NCBI RefSeq assembly: GCF_009767585.1 | Contig: NZ_WSNW01000001.1 | Location: 2,499,941 to 2,563,940, forward strand | Length of the DNA stretch: 64,000 bases | From: Coprobacillus cateniformis | Lineage (GTDB): Bacteria; Bacillota_I; Bacilli_A; Erysipelotrichales; Coprobacillaceae | Direction: 5' to 3' | Part shown: positions 8,234 through 17,301 of the stretch, piece after piece | How positions within the stretch are numbered: position 1 is the stretch's first letter | Layout of the letters: the number at the start of each line of letters is the position of its first letter | Made by a program: the position numbers and the translations under genes | Notes under the pieces: generated by a model | Told to the model about the DNA's origin: nothing | Seen by the model: the letters and a program-made list of their open reading frames with translations, nothing else | Database searches by the model: none

Positions 8234-10483
8234 ATGATGAGAAATCCACTCCATAAGACTCTCAAAAAGGAGTTTAAACAAAATATTGCAAGATATTTAT
8301 CAATTATGATTATTCTAGTTGTGATGATTAGTGCTGTTTCAGGATTCTTAACAGTTGCTTATGGTTACAAAGATGCTTTAAAAGAGAATCAGATATCAAG
8401 TCATGTTGAAGATGGACAATTCATTGTTACAAATAAAATGAATCAGAAAACAATTGATGAAATTCAAAAAAAGTCTTTACAAATCTATGAGAATTTCTAT
8501 AGTGAACAAGACATCAAGGAAGACACAACGCTCCGTTTATTTAAAAATCGTGACTATGTCAATCAAGCCACTCTTCATACTGGGCGTTTACCAGAAAATG
8601 ATCAAGAAATAGCACTTGATAGATTATTTGCATTAAAGAATAACTATGAAGTGGGGACAACCATTCGGATTGACCACTACAGTGTTACAATTGTGGGATT
8701 GATTTCTGTCCCTGATTATAGTGCATTAATTGAAAAAAGTAATGATTTAATGATGGATCCTATCCATTTTGGTATAGGTATTGTTGATGATAAAAGTTTT
8801 GACTACTATAGTGAATCAAATATCAATTACCAATATAGCTATATCAATACAACATCACTTAGTGAAAAGCAGAATTATGATCAGTTAAATGATATTAAAG
8901 ACATATGTCAGAAAAATGGTTATCAAATCTCACAAATGTTGACAGCTGAAATGAATCAATGTATTTCATTTTTACCCAATGATATGGGCAGTGATATTCC
9001 AATGATTCAAACATTACTTTATATTATGGTTGTCATTCTAGCTTTTATCTTTGTAGTGATTAGTCAGACAATTATTGAAGAACAGGCACCAGTCATAGGA
9101 ACATTATTATCTAATGGTTATACCAAAAGAGAAATCGTTCATCATTATATGATGTTACCAATGCTCATTTCACTTACAGCAAGCCTTATAGGGAATATTA
9201 TTGGATATACATTATTTCCACCAGTATTTTCAAATATGTACAATAATAGTTATTGTTTACCACCATTAACTATACATTTTATGTTGGAAGCATTTCTTTC
9301 AACAACTGTCATACCTTTTGTCTTTATGATGGTCGTTTTGTATATAATGCTCAATTATAAACTTCGTATATCACCTTTACGATTATTAAGGAGAGATTTA
9401 CGTCAACATAAAAAGAGAAAATATATATATCTTAAAAACAAATCATTTATAAAACGTTTTCAAAAACGTATTATCATTCAAAATAAAGGAACTTATGTGA
9501 TGCTGTTCTTTGGTATTTTCTTTGCGAGTTTTATCTTTATCTTTGGTTTTATGATGACACCTTCAATTGATCATTACCTTGAAAATGTGGAAAGGAGTAT
9601 ACATGCTGATTATCAATATATTTTAAAGGCACCAATAGAAATTAAGGATGCTGAAAAGGCAACAGTGACAACTTTAGAAACCAATTATCATCAAGCAGAT
9701 TTAGATCTAGATGTGACATTTTATGGAATAAGTGAAAAAAGTCAATATTATCAACTTGATTTACCAAGCCAAAAGAATCATATAATTATGAGTTATGATT
9801 TAGGTCATAAATTGAATCTTCAAGAGGGTGACAGTGTTCGTTTTACAAATCCTTATACAGAAAAGAATTATGATTTGATTGTTGATAGAATCAATGAAGA
9901 TAAAGGCGTTCTTGCTGCTTTCATGTCACAAGAGTTATGTAATGAGCTTTTAAGTGAAGATCATAATTATTTTAATGCTTATCTTTCTAATCGAAAATTA
10001 AATATAAATGAACAGTATATTTTATCAACAATAACAAAAGATGATATGACAAAGATTGGGGAACAGATGACAACAACCTTTGCTCAATTGATTCCTATTA
10101 TGACAAGTGTTTCATTGGTTATATATTTTGTTGTCATTTATATTTTAACCAAGCTTGTTTTAGACCGTAATACGCTTTATATGTCATTTTTAAAAGTCAT
10201 GGGTTATGAAAATAAAGAGATTAAGAAGATTTATCTACAGGCAACGACTCCAATTGTAGTGATATCATTATTCATTTCATTACCATTATGTATTATAGGT
10301 TTAAATCAATTGTTATTGTTTGCATTTATGCAATTTGCAGGTTATATGGAAGCTTATATTCCTTATTATTTGTATGGGATGGTATTTATTGTAGGATTGA
10401 CAACTTATTATATTGTTAACTTTGTTTTAACCAAACAAATTCAAAGAATAGATTTAGGTGAATCTTTGAAAGATATGGAATAA
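8234..10483 (+). CDS. FtsX-domain ABC transporter permease
   Basis: This permease of about 749 residues has an N-terminal membrane helix, a large extracellular region, a core membrane block near residues 270-375 (VVILAFIFVVISQTII onward), a second helix near 425, a second extracellular region and a final three-helix FtsX block. It is the two-FtsX-domain form seen in lipid and peptide exporters. AGGTGA overlapping the stop of the ATPase gene points to translational coupling; ATG 8234 or 8237 is preferred over GTG 8228. The substrate is unknown. A strong terminator follows. Confidence 0.9.
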   Translation: MMRNPLHKTLKKEFKQNIARYLSIMIILVVMISAVSGFLTVAYGYKDALKENQISSHVEDGQFIVTNKMNQKTIDEIQKKSLQIYENFYSEQDIKEDTTLRLFKNRDYVNQATLHTGRLPENDQEIALDRLFALKNNYEVGTTIRIDHYSVTIVGLISVPDYSALIEKSNDLMMDPIHFGIGIVDDKSFDYYSESNINYQYSYINTTSLSEKQNYDQLNDIKDICQKNGYQISQMLTAEMNQCISFLPNDMGSDIPMIQTLLYIMVVILAFIFVVISQTIIEEQAPVIGTLLSNGYTKREIVHHYMMLPMLISLTASLIGNIIGYTLFPPVFSNMYNNSYCLPPLTIHFMLEAFLSTTVIPFVFMMVVLYIMLNYKLRISPLRLLRRDLRQHKKRKYIYLKNKSFIKRFQKRIIIQNKGTYVMLFFGIFFASFIFIFGFMMTPSIDHYLENVERSIHADYQYILKAPIEIKDAEKATVTTLETNYHQADLDLDVTFYGISEKSQYYQLDLPSQKNHIIMSYDLGHKLNLQEGDSVRFTNPYTEKNYDLIVDRINEDKGVLAAFMSQELCNELLSEDHNYFNAYLSNRKLNINEQYILSTITKDDMTKIGEQMTTTFAQLIPIMTSVSLVIYFVVIYILTKLVLDRNTLYMSFLKVMGYENKEIKKIYLQATTPIVVISLFISLPLCIIGLNQLLLFAFMQFAGYMEAYIPYYLYGMVFIVGLTTYYIVNFVLTKQIQRIDLGESLKDME

Positions 10484-10508
10484 CATGGGCACATGTTATT
10501 CTTTTTGC
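10479..10508 (+). terminator. Terminator of the TetR-controlled ABC operon
   Basis: The arms AATAACATG and CATGTTATT flank a GGCA loop and are followed by CTTTTT. The stem overlaps the permease stop codon. Confidence 0.85.
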
Positions 10509-10533
10509 AATCTTTTTCTTTTTGAAATTAGTT

Positions 10534-10562
10534 TTGGAATATATTCATAAATAAGGTATAAT
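10534..10562 (+). promoter_or_regulatory. Sigma-A promoter of the RpiR-HEAT operon
   Basis: TTGGAA and TATAAT are separated by exactly 17 bases and lie 24 bases before the RpiR start codon. Confidence 0.65.
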
Positions 10563-10586
10563 AAAAGAAATGAAAAGGAGAATGTT

Positions 10587-11357
10587 ATGGACTTTTTATC
10601 AAATATTAATTTAAAGAAAAATACCTTAACTAAGAATGAATTAAAAGCATGTGAACTGATTTTAATGGACTTAAATAAAGTCCAAATGTATTCATTAACA
10701 GAGATGTCAGAGAAAATTAAAATTACGAAAACGACCATTTTAAGGTTTTGTCAGAAAATGGGATATAGTGGTTATACAGAGTTTAGATATGATTGTGTGA
10801 AATATGTAAACAGTTTAAGTAATGCTGAAAGAGTTATTGAAGATGAAAATGAAAAAATTATGAATGTTGAAAAGATTTATATGGATACAATTAAACTCTT
10901 GCATTATACATTAAATGATGAAATTTTAACGAGATTAGCCAATAATATAAAGTCTGCTAGGAAAATCAAATGTGTTGGTGAAATTAATTCAGAAGTCAGT
11001 TGTTTGCAATTAAAATATGCTTTGGCTATGTATGGTATTGATGCAGATGTATTGCCAAGTTCATCACATGTCAAAGCTTGTGATTTAATGATTAATGAAC
11101 AAGACTTATTGGTCGTTATGTCAGCTGGAGCAAAAAGTGAAATTGTTAAAGAAAGTTTTGAACTTAAAGAAAATAATGGTTGTCAGATTGCTTTAATTAC
11201 CATGAACCCATCAACTTCATTAGAAGAAGTGGCTGACTTGTTTGTATTACTTCCAAGTGTAGCAACACTTAAGAATAAATCATTATTAGATAGTGTTCCT
11301 ATTTATTCAGTCTTTGTCGAAATCTTACTTCATTACTTAAATGAAGAGGTTCAATAA
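10587..11357 (+). CDS. MurR/RpiR family transcriptional regulator
   Basis: The 256-residue protein has an N-terminal HTH_6 domain (LTEMSEKIKITKTTILRFCQKMGYSGYTEF, residues about 37-66) and a shortened SIS domain (CVGEINSEVSCLQLKYALAM; LLVVMSAGAKSE). The usual S-x-S-G-E-T phosphosugar loop is replaced by MSAGAK, so the ligand may not be an ordinary phosphosugar. AAGGAG precedes the ATG. It is immediately followed by a HEAT-like gene, an unusual partner for RpiR. Confidence 0.85.
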   Translation: MDFLSNINLKKNTLTKNELKACELILMDLNKVQMYSLTEMSEKIKITKTTILRFCQKMGYSGYTEFRYDCVKYVNSLSNAERVIEDENEKIMNVEKIYMDTIKLLHYTLNDEILTRLANNIKSARKIKCVGEINSEVSCLQLKYALAMYGIDADVLPSSSHVKACDLMINEQDLLVVMSAGAKSEIVKESFELKENNGCQIALITMNPSTSLEEVADLFVLLPSVATLKNKSLLDSVPIYSVFVEILLHYLNEEVQ

Positions 11358-11358
11358 A

Positions 11359-12891
11359 ATGTTCTTTCGTAAACGAAAACTTCCTGATTATATCAGAGAG
11401 TCACTTGAAAAATTAGAGACTGAACCTCAAGACTGGTTATCTCTTTATGCAACTGCTTATCAAGTTTTAGACCATAAGCATCAAGATGCTATTGTCCGTC
11501 TTGGAAAAATTGGTTATCAGTATCTTTCACGCTTAGCAATTCCACAAATCCTAAAAATAGGGGAACAATGGCGAAGTTATACTTCTTTGCTTTGGTCAAT
11601 CGATTGGCAAACTATTGATATCAAATCAATGTCTACTTATTTTCAAAACAGTGACGATTATGAGAGTTTACTCATTATGGGAAGTTTTCATCCAAGCGGT
11701 TATTTTAGGGAAAAGTGCTTAAAGTTATTATACGCTTATCCTCAGACATTGCCTTTTATGATGATAAGGATGAATGATTGGGTACAACAAGTACAAGAGC
11801 AAGCTTATGTATTGACAATGCAAAGACTATCTGAGTGTTCATTGGAAGAATTGATTCAGACTTCTTATGTTCTTATAAAAGTTAAAAAATCTAAGCGACG
11901 TCAACAAATTCATTTTGATGAAGTTGAAAAGTATTATATCAATCGCTTCAATGAACTTATTCATAATTTAGATATTTATAACTTATTACGTTTAAATGTA
12001 TTGACACGAAAAGCTTTTTATGAAATTGTTACTGAACATTCTTTGTTATCAAATGAAGTGATTGAAAAATTATTAACAAAAGAAAAAGACTCTTATTGCT
12101 TATTGCTTTTGACAAGGAGTTTATTACACAGTGAGCAGATGGATATGGTGAGATTACATTCATATTTATATCATCCTTCTTTTTATGTGAGAAAAGAAGC
12201 TATTCTTTGTTACTATCACTTCAATCAGAATATTTGGAATGGGATTGAGGAAATTTTACTAGATAAAAGTTATTCAATAAGAGACTACATTCGTTTTTTG
12301 TTAAGGAAACATACACAATTTGATTGTTTAAATTTTTATCTTCAGCATCTTGATTGTCCAGTGGGCATTTTAGGTGTTGGTGAATGTGGGAGTGAGGAAC
12401 AGGTTGATATCCTATTACCTTATTTAAAAAGTGACAATGAAAAGATTGTTAAGGTCACTATTCAGGCATTGAGTCAATTGATGAAAGAAAAAGCTTCAAA
12501 TATCTATTGGCATTTCTTATTGGATAGTAGGATTTCATTATCAAAAGCAGCTTATCAATCAATTATAAAATATAAAGTTCACTATGGAGCAAGATGTGTT
12601 TATAAGTATTATCAGCAGGTAAGTCATCAACATCAAAAACGATATTTATTACGAATTTTATTAGCAGAGGATTCTTGGGAAAGATTGCCATTCCTGCTAG
12701 AAATGTACTGGTATCCAGAAGATAAGTTATGTCATTATATTCAAACCAAAGTCAATCAGCGAAATCCTTATAAACATGTTTCTCAAGAATTAAAGGAAGA
12801 TATTATGAATTGTCTTACTCATCAGCAATACCATATCCCTCAGGAGATTTCAGATTCAATTATATTTGATTTAAAATTTGTATGTAAATGA
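11359..12891 (+). CDS. HEAT-repeat-like protein of unknown function
   Basis: This soluble protein of about 510 residues is built of repeated amphipathic helix pairs, for example HPSFYVRKEAILCYY, LLDKSYSIRDYIRFLL, YLKSDNEKIVKVTIQALSQL and LDSRISLSKAAYQSII, the pattern of HEAT repeats. HEAT solenoids bind proteins or nucleic acids; no catalytic motif, signal peptide or membrane helix is visible. The ATG at 11359 overlaps the RpiR stop region behind AAGAGG, so translation is coupled. An ATG at 11341 in the same frame would add six residues. I do not recognise a specific family beyond the repeats. Confidence 0.75.
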   Translation: MFFRKRKLPDYIRESLEKLETEPQDWLSLYATAYQVLDHKHQDAIVRLGKIGYQYLSRLAIPQILKIGEQWRSYTSLLWSIDWQTIDIKSMSTYFQNSDDYESLLIMGSFHPSGYFREKCLKLLYAYPQTLPFMMIRMNDWVQQVQEQAYVLTMQRLSECSLEELIQTSYVLIKVKKSKRRQQIHFDEVEKYYINRFNELIHNLDIYNLLRLNVLTRKAFYEIVTEHSLLSNEVIEKLLTKEKDSYCLLLLTRSLLHSEQMDMVRLHSYLYHPSFYVRKEAILCYYHFNQNIWNGIEEILLDKSYSIRDYIRFLLRKHTQFDCLNFYLQHLDCPVGILGVGECGSEEQVDILLPYLKSDNEKIVKVTIQALSQLMKEKASNIYWHFLLDSRISLSKAAYQSIIKYKVHYGARCVYKYYQQVSHQHQKRYLLRILLAEDSWERLPFLLEMYWYPEDKLCHYIQTKVNQRNPYKHVSQELKEDIMNCLTHQQYHIPQEISDSIIFDLKFVCK

Positions 12892-12906
12892 TGAGAAGGA
12901 GATATT

Positions 12907-13263
12907 ATGGAATATTGGGATTGATACAATCAACATCAGCAGAAATGAGGAAAGACTCACTTAAGAGGAAAACAAATACCATGAGATATGTATCATTTGT
13001 TTGTTCATGTATGTATTTTTAATCAGAAGAATTAATTGTTGATTCGACAAAGACAATCTGGTAAAGAAAGATAATCTGATTTATGGGATATGACAGTAGG
13101 TGGGAGTGTCTTGGCTGGTGAAACAAGTCAAGTTGCAGCAATATGAGGAAGTTCAAAATGTCAAATGGGCGTCATTAAATGAAATTCTAGAATTCATGTG
13201 ACACAGAAAGTTTATATCTTATTATGAAAATGATGTTAAACTTTTATATACAGTTGGTTGCAT
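12907..13263 (+). pseudogene. Decayed NUDIX hydrolase (IDI-like) gene
   Basis: An ATG behind AAGGAG opens a frame readable as NUDIX sequence with stop codons: MEYWD, stop, YNQHQQK, stop, GKTHLRGKQIP, stop, then MYHLFVHVCIFNQKN, stop, LLIRQRQSGKE. It continues as DLWDMTVGGSVLAGETSQVAA and jumps, after a deletion of the NUDIX helix and following strands, to EEVQNVKWASLNEIL and KFISYYENDVKLLY. Order and spacing match the isopentenyl-diphosphate-isomerase-like NUDIX proteins that begin MEYWDLY. Stops of both TGA and TAA type plus the deletion show genuine decay, not recoding. Confidence 0.8.
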
Positions 13264-13275
13264 TAGGGAGGATAT

Positions 13276-14166
13276 ATGAGCGAAGAAAGACAATCAGTCA
13301 ATATGGACGAATTTGCAGAGAAGTTTGCAAATGTTTATTTCATCAAATTATTATTTAAAGAAGATATCAAAATACCTCATGAAACATTATATACAAAGTT
13401 AGAAGAGGCTTTTGGTGAAGTTGATAAAGTAGCAACAGGAGAATTATCATCTTATGCATTATGCAAGCATGTTGTCACTTATCAAGGTGGAGAGGTTCCA
13501 TCTCAAGTAATGATAACAAATACGATTCCCTTTGATCAAACGACTATTCCTGAAATGGCAATGTATCAATGCTGGACATGTGATGATGCTAAGGCACTTT
13601 TACAAAGTTGCAGTTATGAAGTGATGGTTGGTGATTTTATGGCTGGAGGTCTAGAGATTGAAGAGCGTTGTCAGATGATTGCTAAATATGTGGATATTTT
13701 GTTAGAGGTATTTCCAGAATGCATTGCTCTCTATTGGCCACACTCTCAAAAATTTATGCCAGTTCAAGCGTATGTGCAAAGTCAGTGGAATAATCCCAAA
13801 TTACATTTCTTAGATGGAGGCTTGAATGTTCGTTTTTTTAATATTCAAGATAGTGAAGATATGTTGGTAGATACGACGGGACTTATTTCATTAGGAATCC
13901 CAGATTTACAGATTCATTTTCATGATTTAGACCACAATTTTGTGATTCAATATATTTATAATTTTGCTTCTTATTTATTTATGAATGGTGATGTTGTTAA
14001 AGATGGTGAAACAATGGATGGTCGTGATGAAAATGAACGTTGGGTCTGTCAACATGAAGACAGTTTAATTGCTCCTAGACGGGTTGTTCTGGATATCAAT
14101 GCCAACCAGTTTGCAGCTGGAAATAGAAATCAAAATGATATCATAAATGAACAGAAATGTAGGTAA
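13276..14166 (+). CDS. DUF4261 domain-containing protein
   Basis: This 296-residue soluble protein resembles the DUF4261 family. It has the central segment VMVGDFMAGGLEIEERCQMIAKY, an aromatic PxxLYWPHSQ block and a C-terminal block with GETMDGRDENERW. GGGAGG lies six bases before the ATG. It ends three bases before the next gene, so the two are cotranscribed. DUF4261 has no established biochemical role and I assign none. Its leader region is the tail of the decayed NUDIX gene, so the promoter may lie within that remnant. Confidence 0.7.
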   Translation: MSEERQSVNMDEFAEKFANVYFIKLLFKEDIKIPHETLYTKLEEAFGEVDKVATGELSSYALCKHVVTYQGGEVPSQVMITNTIPFDQTTIPEMAMYQCWTCDDAKALLQSCSYEVMVGDFMAGGLEIEERCQMIAKYVDILLEVFPECIALYWPHSQKFMPVQAYVQSQWNNPKLHFLDGGLNVRFFNIQDSEDMLVDTTGLISLGIPDLQIHFHDLDHNFVIQYIYNFASYLFMNGDVVKDGETMDGRDENERWVCQHEDSLIAPRRVVLDINANQFAAGNRNQNDIINEQKCR

Positions 14167-14169
14167 AAT

Positions 14170-14916
14170 ATGACACAAAAATTTGGTTTTGTTAAAATAA
14201 AAAGTGGTATACATAAAGGGAAAATAGCCCGTTATATTGGAAATGATGAAAAAGGAAAGGCTCATATATCTTTTCGTTATGATCAAGATTTTTTAAGTTG
14301 GCCTGTTTATTCGCAAGTGCCAAAAAGTGTTTTGAATGATGATATATCTTTAATTGATATTATAGATCGTTATTACGATGTGGTAGGTGATTTGAATAAA
14401 ATATCGTTAAAAGGTCATCCCAAGGTTAAAAAGTATTCTGCAAAGCATAATGAATTGATTTGTGAAAGTCATTTGTTAAGATGCTTGTTAAAGGAATATA
14501 CATCTATTCATCAACTTCAATTTAAGGAGAAGGAAACAAACATTTATTTGATGAGTTCTTTTCAAGATTTATTCGTGGTTAATGATTTGATAGCTGAATT
14601 ATCTTTGAATCACTGGCATATTTGTCATTATGACCATGAAACACAAACTGCTTACCATTTGGAACATGCTTTGAGTATGTGCAGTCAGTTTGTTTTTGTT
14701 TTATCACAACATTATAATGAGAGAGATATGCATCAAGAATATCAGGAAATTTTGGAAAAAAAGACTGATTTACAACAAGTAACTTTTGTTACACTTGATC
14801 AAGATATACAATTCAATGAAGACTCTTTGTATATTGATAGAAAAAGTGATAGTGATACACTGAGAAGAAAAGTTCTAGAGTTAGAAAAAAGATTTATGAA
14901 TTATGATAGTCATTAG
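14170..14916 (+). CDS. Unrecognised protein: KOW/SH3-like N-terminus and TIR-like C-terminus
   Basis: This 248-residue soluble protein is of no family I can name. Residues 5-50 (FGFVKIKSGIHKGKIARYIG) look like a KOW/SH3-type beta barrel. Residues about 124-245 follow a flavodoxin/TIR-like pattern: NIYLMSSFQDLFVVNDLI, WHICHYDHE, LEHALSMCSQFVFVLSQHYNER, then QEYQEIL and QVTFVTLD. The 'S.QFVFVLSQHY..R.....E' stretch is how TIR domains usually look around their third strand and helix. It sits three bases after a DUF4261 gene. The TIR reading is inference. Confidence 0.55.
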   Translation: MTQKFGFVKIKSGIHKGKIARYIGNDEKGKAHISFRYDQDFLSWPVYSQVPKSVLNDDISLIDIIDRYYDVVGDLNKISLKGHPKVKKYSAKHNELICESHLLRCLLKEYTSIHQLQFKEKETNIYLMSSFQDLFVVNDLIAELSLNHWHICHYDHETQTAYHLEHALSMCSQFVFVLSQHYNERDMHQEYQEILEKKTDLQQVTFVTLDQDIQFNEDSLYIDRKSDSDTLRRKVLELEKRFMNYDSH

Positions 14917-14919
14917 TGA

Positions 14920-14947
14920 AAGTATAATTGAAAGATTATACTTTTTT
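14920..14947 (+). terminator. Terminator of the DUF4261/TIR-like operon
   Basis: The arms AAGTATAAT and ATTATACTT (perfect 9-bp stem, 6-base loop) are followed by TTTT. The stem begins two bases after the upstream stop codon. Confidence 0.85.
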
Positions 14948-14948
14948 C

Positions 14949-14965
14949 TATTCCATTTTGGAATA
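14949..14965 (+). promoter_or_regulatory. LysR-type operator before the UbiD operon
   Basis: The perfect palindrome TATTCCA-TTT-TGGAATA contains the ATTC-N7-GAAT (T-N11-A) form typical of LysR-family sites. The same motif occurs beside the lysR gene at 18775-18791. It lies 24 bases upstream of a TTGACA at 14989-14994, where an activating LysR protein would bind. Confidence 0.65.
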
Positions 14966-15078
14966 TGAACTTGCGAAAGAAGAATTGTTTGACAATCTTT
15001 GCATGTGTTAAGATAGGTGAGTCAAAGAGGGGAAAACCGAGTTGTACCTTCAAAATCATATAGAGAAGGAGAAAAGAT

Positions 15079-16560
15079 ATGTCAAAGAAAAAAGTGAGAG
15101 ATTTACGTTCAGCACTAGAGTTATTACAATCTATTGATGGACAACTTGTTGAAACGGATGTAGAAGTCGATCCATTAGGAGAACTTTCAGGAGTTTATCG
15201 CCATGTTGGAGCAGGTGGAACAGTGATGCGTCCTACCCAAGAAGGACCGGCTATGATTTTCAATCATGTGAAAGGTCATCCTGGTGCTAGAGTCGCAATC
15301 GGATTGCTTGCGAGTCGAAGAAGAGTAGGATATTTATTGGATTGTGAACCGCAGAAGTTAGGATTTTTATTAAAGGATTCAGTGAATAATCCTATCAAAC
15401 CAGTTGTTATACCTCATGAACAAGCCAAGTGTCAGGAAGTGAAATATTTTGCAGATGACCCTGATTTTGATATTAGGAAATTAGTGCCAGCACCGACAAA
15501 TACGTTAGAAGATGCAGGGCCTTATATCACTCTAGGAATGTGTTATGCATCTTCTCCTGAAACAGGAGAATCAGATGTGACAATACATCGTATGTGTTTT
15601 CAATCCAAAGATGAAATTTCAATTTTTTTACAACCTGGTGCCCGTCATATTGGATATTTTAGAGAATTAGCAGAAGCCAAAGGTGAGGCATTACCGATTT
15701 CCATTAGCATTGGTGTTGATCCAGCTATTGAAATAGCATCATGTTTTGAAGCGCCTACAACTCCTTTGGGTTATGATGAATTACAAGTGGCAGGTGCAAT
15801 AAGAAATGAACCAGTTGAACTTGTTGAATGTTTAACGATTAACGAAAGAGCAATTGCGAATGCTGAGTATGTGATTGAAGGAGAAATCTTACCTGGAAAA
15901 CGTATTCGTGAGGATATTCATTCCAATACGGGAAAAGCTATGCCAGAATTTCCTGGTTATTGTGGACCGGCAAATCCAGAATTACCTATTATTAAAGTCA
16001 AAGCTGTGACAACCAGAAAAAATCCAATCATGCAAACATGTATTGGACCAAGTGAAGAACATGTTTCTATGGCAGGAATTCCAACCGAAGCGAGTATTTT
16101 AACGATGGTAGATAAAGCCATGCCAGGAAAACTGCAAAATGTTTATTGTGCTTCTAGTGGTGGTGGGAAATATATTGCAGTCATGCAGTTTAAAAAATCA
16201 GTTCCTTCTGATGAAGGACGTCAAAGACAAGCCGCATTATTAGCATTTAGTGCTTTTGCAGAATTAAAACATGTTTTCTTAGTTGATGAAGATGTGGATC
16301 CATTTGATATGAAAGATGTGATGTGGGCAATGACGACACGTTTCCAAGCTGATCTTGATCTGATTACAATTCCAGGTGTACAATGTCATCCATTAGATCC
16401 ATCTAATCAGCCAGAATATTCTGCTCATATCAGAGCCCGTGGCGTTGCTTGTAAAGCTATATTTGATTGTACTGTTCCATTTGATCAAAAAGCGCGTTTT
16501 GAAAGAGCAAAGTTTATGGATGTTGATCCAAAATGCTGGTTACCAGATATGTTGAAATAA
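15079..16560 (+). CDS. UbiD family decarboxylase (prenylated-FMN dependent)
   Basis: This 493-residue protein has the full UbiD length. UbiD enzymes reversibly decarboxylate aromatic or unsaturated acids using prenylated FMN. The HRMCFQSKDEISIFLQPGAR block, YFRELAEAKGEALPISISIG and the catalytic-region segment NAEYVIEGEILPGKR (Glu-rich) are conserved. Length and linkage to UbiX and an LpdD-like protein resemble the gallate/protocatechuate/4-hydroxybenzoate class (LpdC, BsdC), but the substrate is inferred. AAGGAG precedes the ATG. It heads a UbiD-DUF554-UbiX operon behind a LysR-type palindrome. Confidence 0.92.
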   Translation: MSKKKVRDLRSALELLQSIDGQLVETDVEVDPLGELSGVYRHVGAGGTVMRPTQEGPAMIFNHVKGHPGARVAIGLLASRRRVGYLLDCEPQKLGFLLKDSVNNPIKPVVIPHEQAKCQEVKYFADDPDFDIRKLVPAPTNTLEDAGPYITLGMCYASSPETGESDVTIHRMCFQSKDEISIFLQPGARHIGYFRELAEAKGEALPISISIGVDPAIEIASCFEAPTTPLGYDELQVAGAIRNEPVELVECLTINERAIANAEYVIEGEILPGKRIREDIHSNTGKAMPEFPGYCGPANPELPIIKVKAVTTRKNPIMQTCIGPSEEHVSMAGIPTEASILTMVDKAMPGKLQNVYCASSGGGKYIAVMQFKKSVPSDEGRQRQAALLAFSAFAELKHVFLVDEDVDPFDMKDVMWAMTTRFQADLDLITIPGVQCHPLDPSNQPEYSAHIRARGVACKAIFDCTVPFDQKARFERAKFMDVDPKCWLPDMLK

Positions 16561-16574
16561 GGGAGGAATAAAAA

Positions 16575-17300
16575 ATGCCTATAGGAGTGATTATTAATGC
16601 CTGCTCAGTTCTTTTTGGAGGAATTGCAGGTGCATTAGTGGGACATAAATTAAGTCCAAAATTTAAAACAGAAATAAATCTTATTTTTGGTGTGTGTTCA
16701 ATGGGCATGGGGATCAGCACGATTGGACTCATGAAAAATATGCCCGCTGTTATTTTTGCAATTATTATCGGAACAGCAATTGGATTATTATTACATTTAG
16801 GTGATTGGATTCAAAAGGGTGCAACTTTTATGCAAAAACCAATTGCGAAAGTCTTTCAAAATAATTCAGATATGAATGAAGAAGAATTCTTAACCCAATT
16901 GGTGACGATTATTGTTTTATTTTGTGCGAGTGGGACAGGAATATATGGATCTCTAACCGCCGGAATGACTGGCGACAATTCGATCTTGATTTCTAAATCC
17001 ATCTTAGATTTTTTTACAGCTGCAATTTTTGCATGCAACTTGGGGTATGTTGTTTCTATTATTTCTATTCCACAATTCTTAATTTTCTTTGTTTTATTCT
17101 TATGTGCAGGATTGATATTTCCAGTGACATCGCCTGATATGATTGCTGATTTTAAAGCTTGTGGAGGGTTTCTGATGTTAGCAACTGGTTTTAGAATGGT
17201 GAAACTGAAAAATTTTCCTATTGCTGATATGATTCCTGCTATGATTATTGTTATGCCATTGAGTTATATTTGGGTGACTTATATTATGGCATTGGTGTAA
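16575..17300 (+). CDS. DUF554 family membrane protein, candidate substrate transporter
   Basis: The 241-residue protein has about seven hydrophobic helices and the DUF554 (YdfK-type) opening PIGVIINACSVLFGGIAGALVG. The glycine-rich ASGTGIYGSLTAGMTGD loop in mid-protein is a family hallmark. Function is not established for the family. Its position 14 bases after a UbiD gene and one base before UbiX makes uptake of the aromatic acid or export of the product a reasonable guess. GGGAGG precedes the ATG. Confidence 0.85.
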   Translation: MPIGVIINACSVLFGGIAGALVGHKLSPKFKTEINLIFGVCSMGMGISTIGLMKNMPAVIFAIIIGTAIGLLLHLGDWIQKGATFMQKPIAKVFQNNSDMNEEEFLTQLVTIIVLFCASGTGIYGSLTAGMTGDNSILISKSILDFFTAAIFACNLGYVVSIISIPQFLIFFVLFLCAGLIFPVTSPDMIADFKACGGFLMLATGFRMVKLKNFPIADMIPAMIIVMPLSYIWVTYIMALV

Positions 17301-17301
17301 T

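Noticed and set aside
12907..13200. Recoding of TGA (for example as Trp) in the NUDIX-like frame
   Set aside because: TAA stops also occur and a core segment is deleted, and all neighbouring genes use TGA as a stop, so decay explains it better.
14984..14996. ATTGT-TTG-ACAAT inverted repeat before the UbiD operon as the LysR site
   Set aside because: It overlaps the -35 TTGACA and its arms are only five bases. The 17-bp palindrome at 14949 is duplicated beside lysR and is the better candidate.
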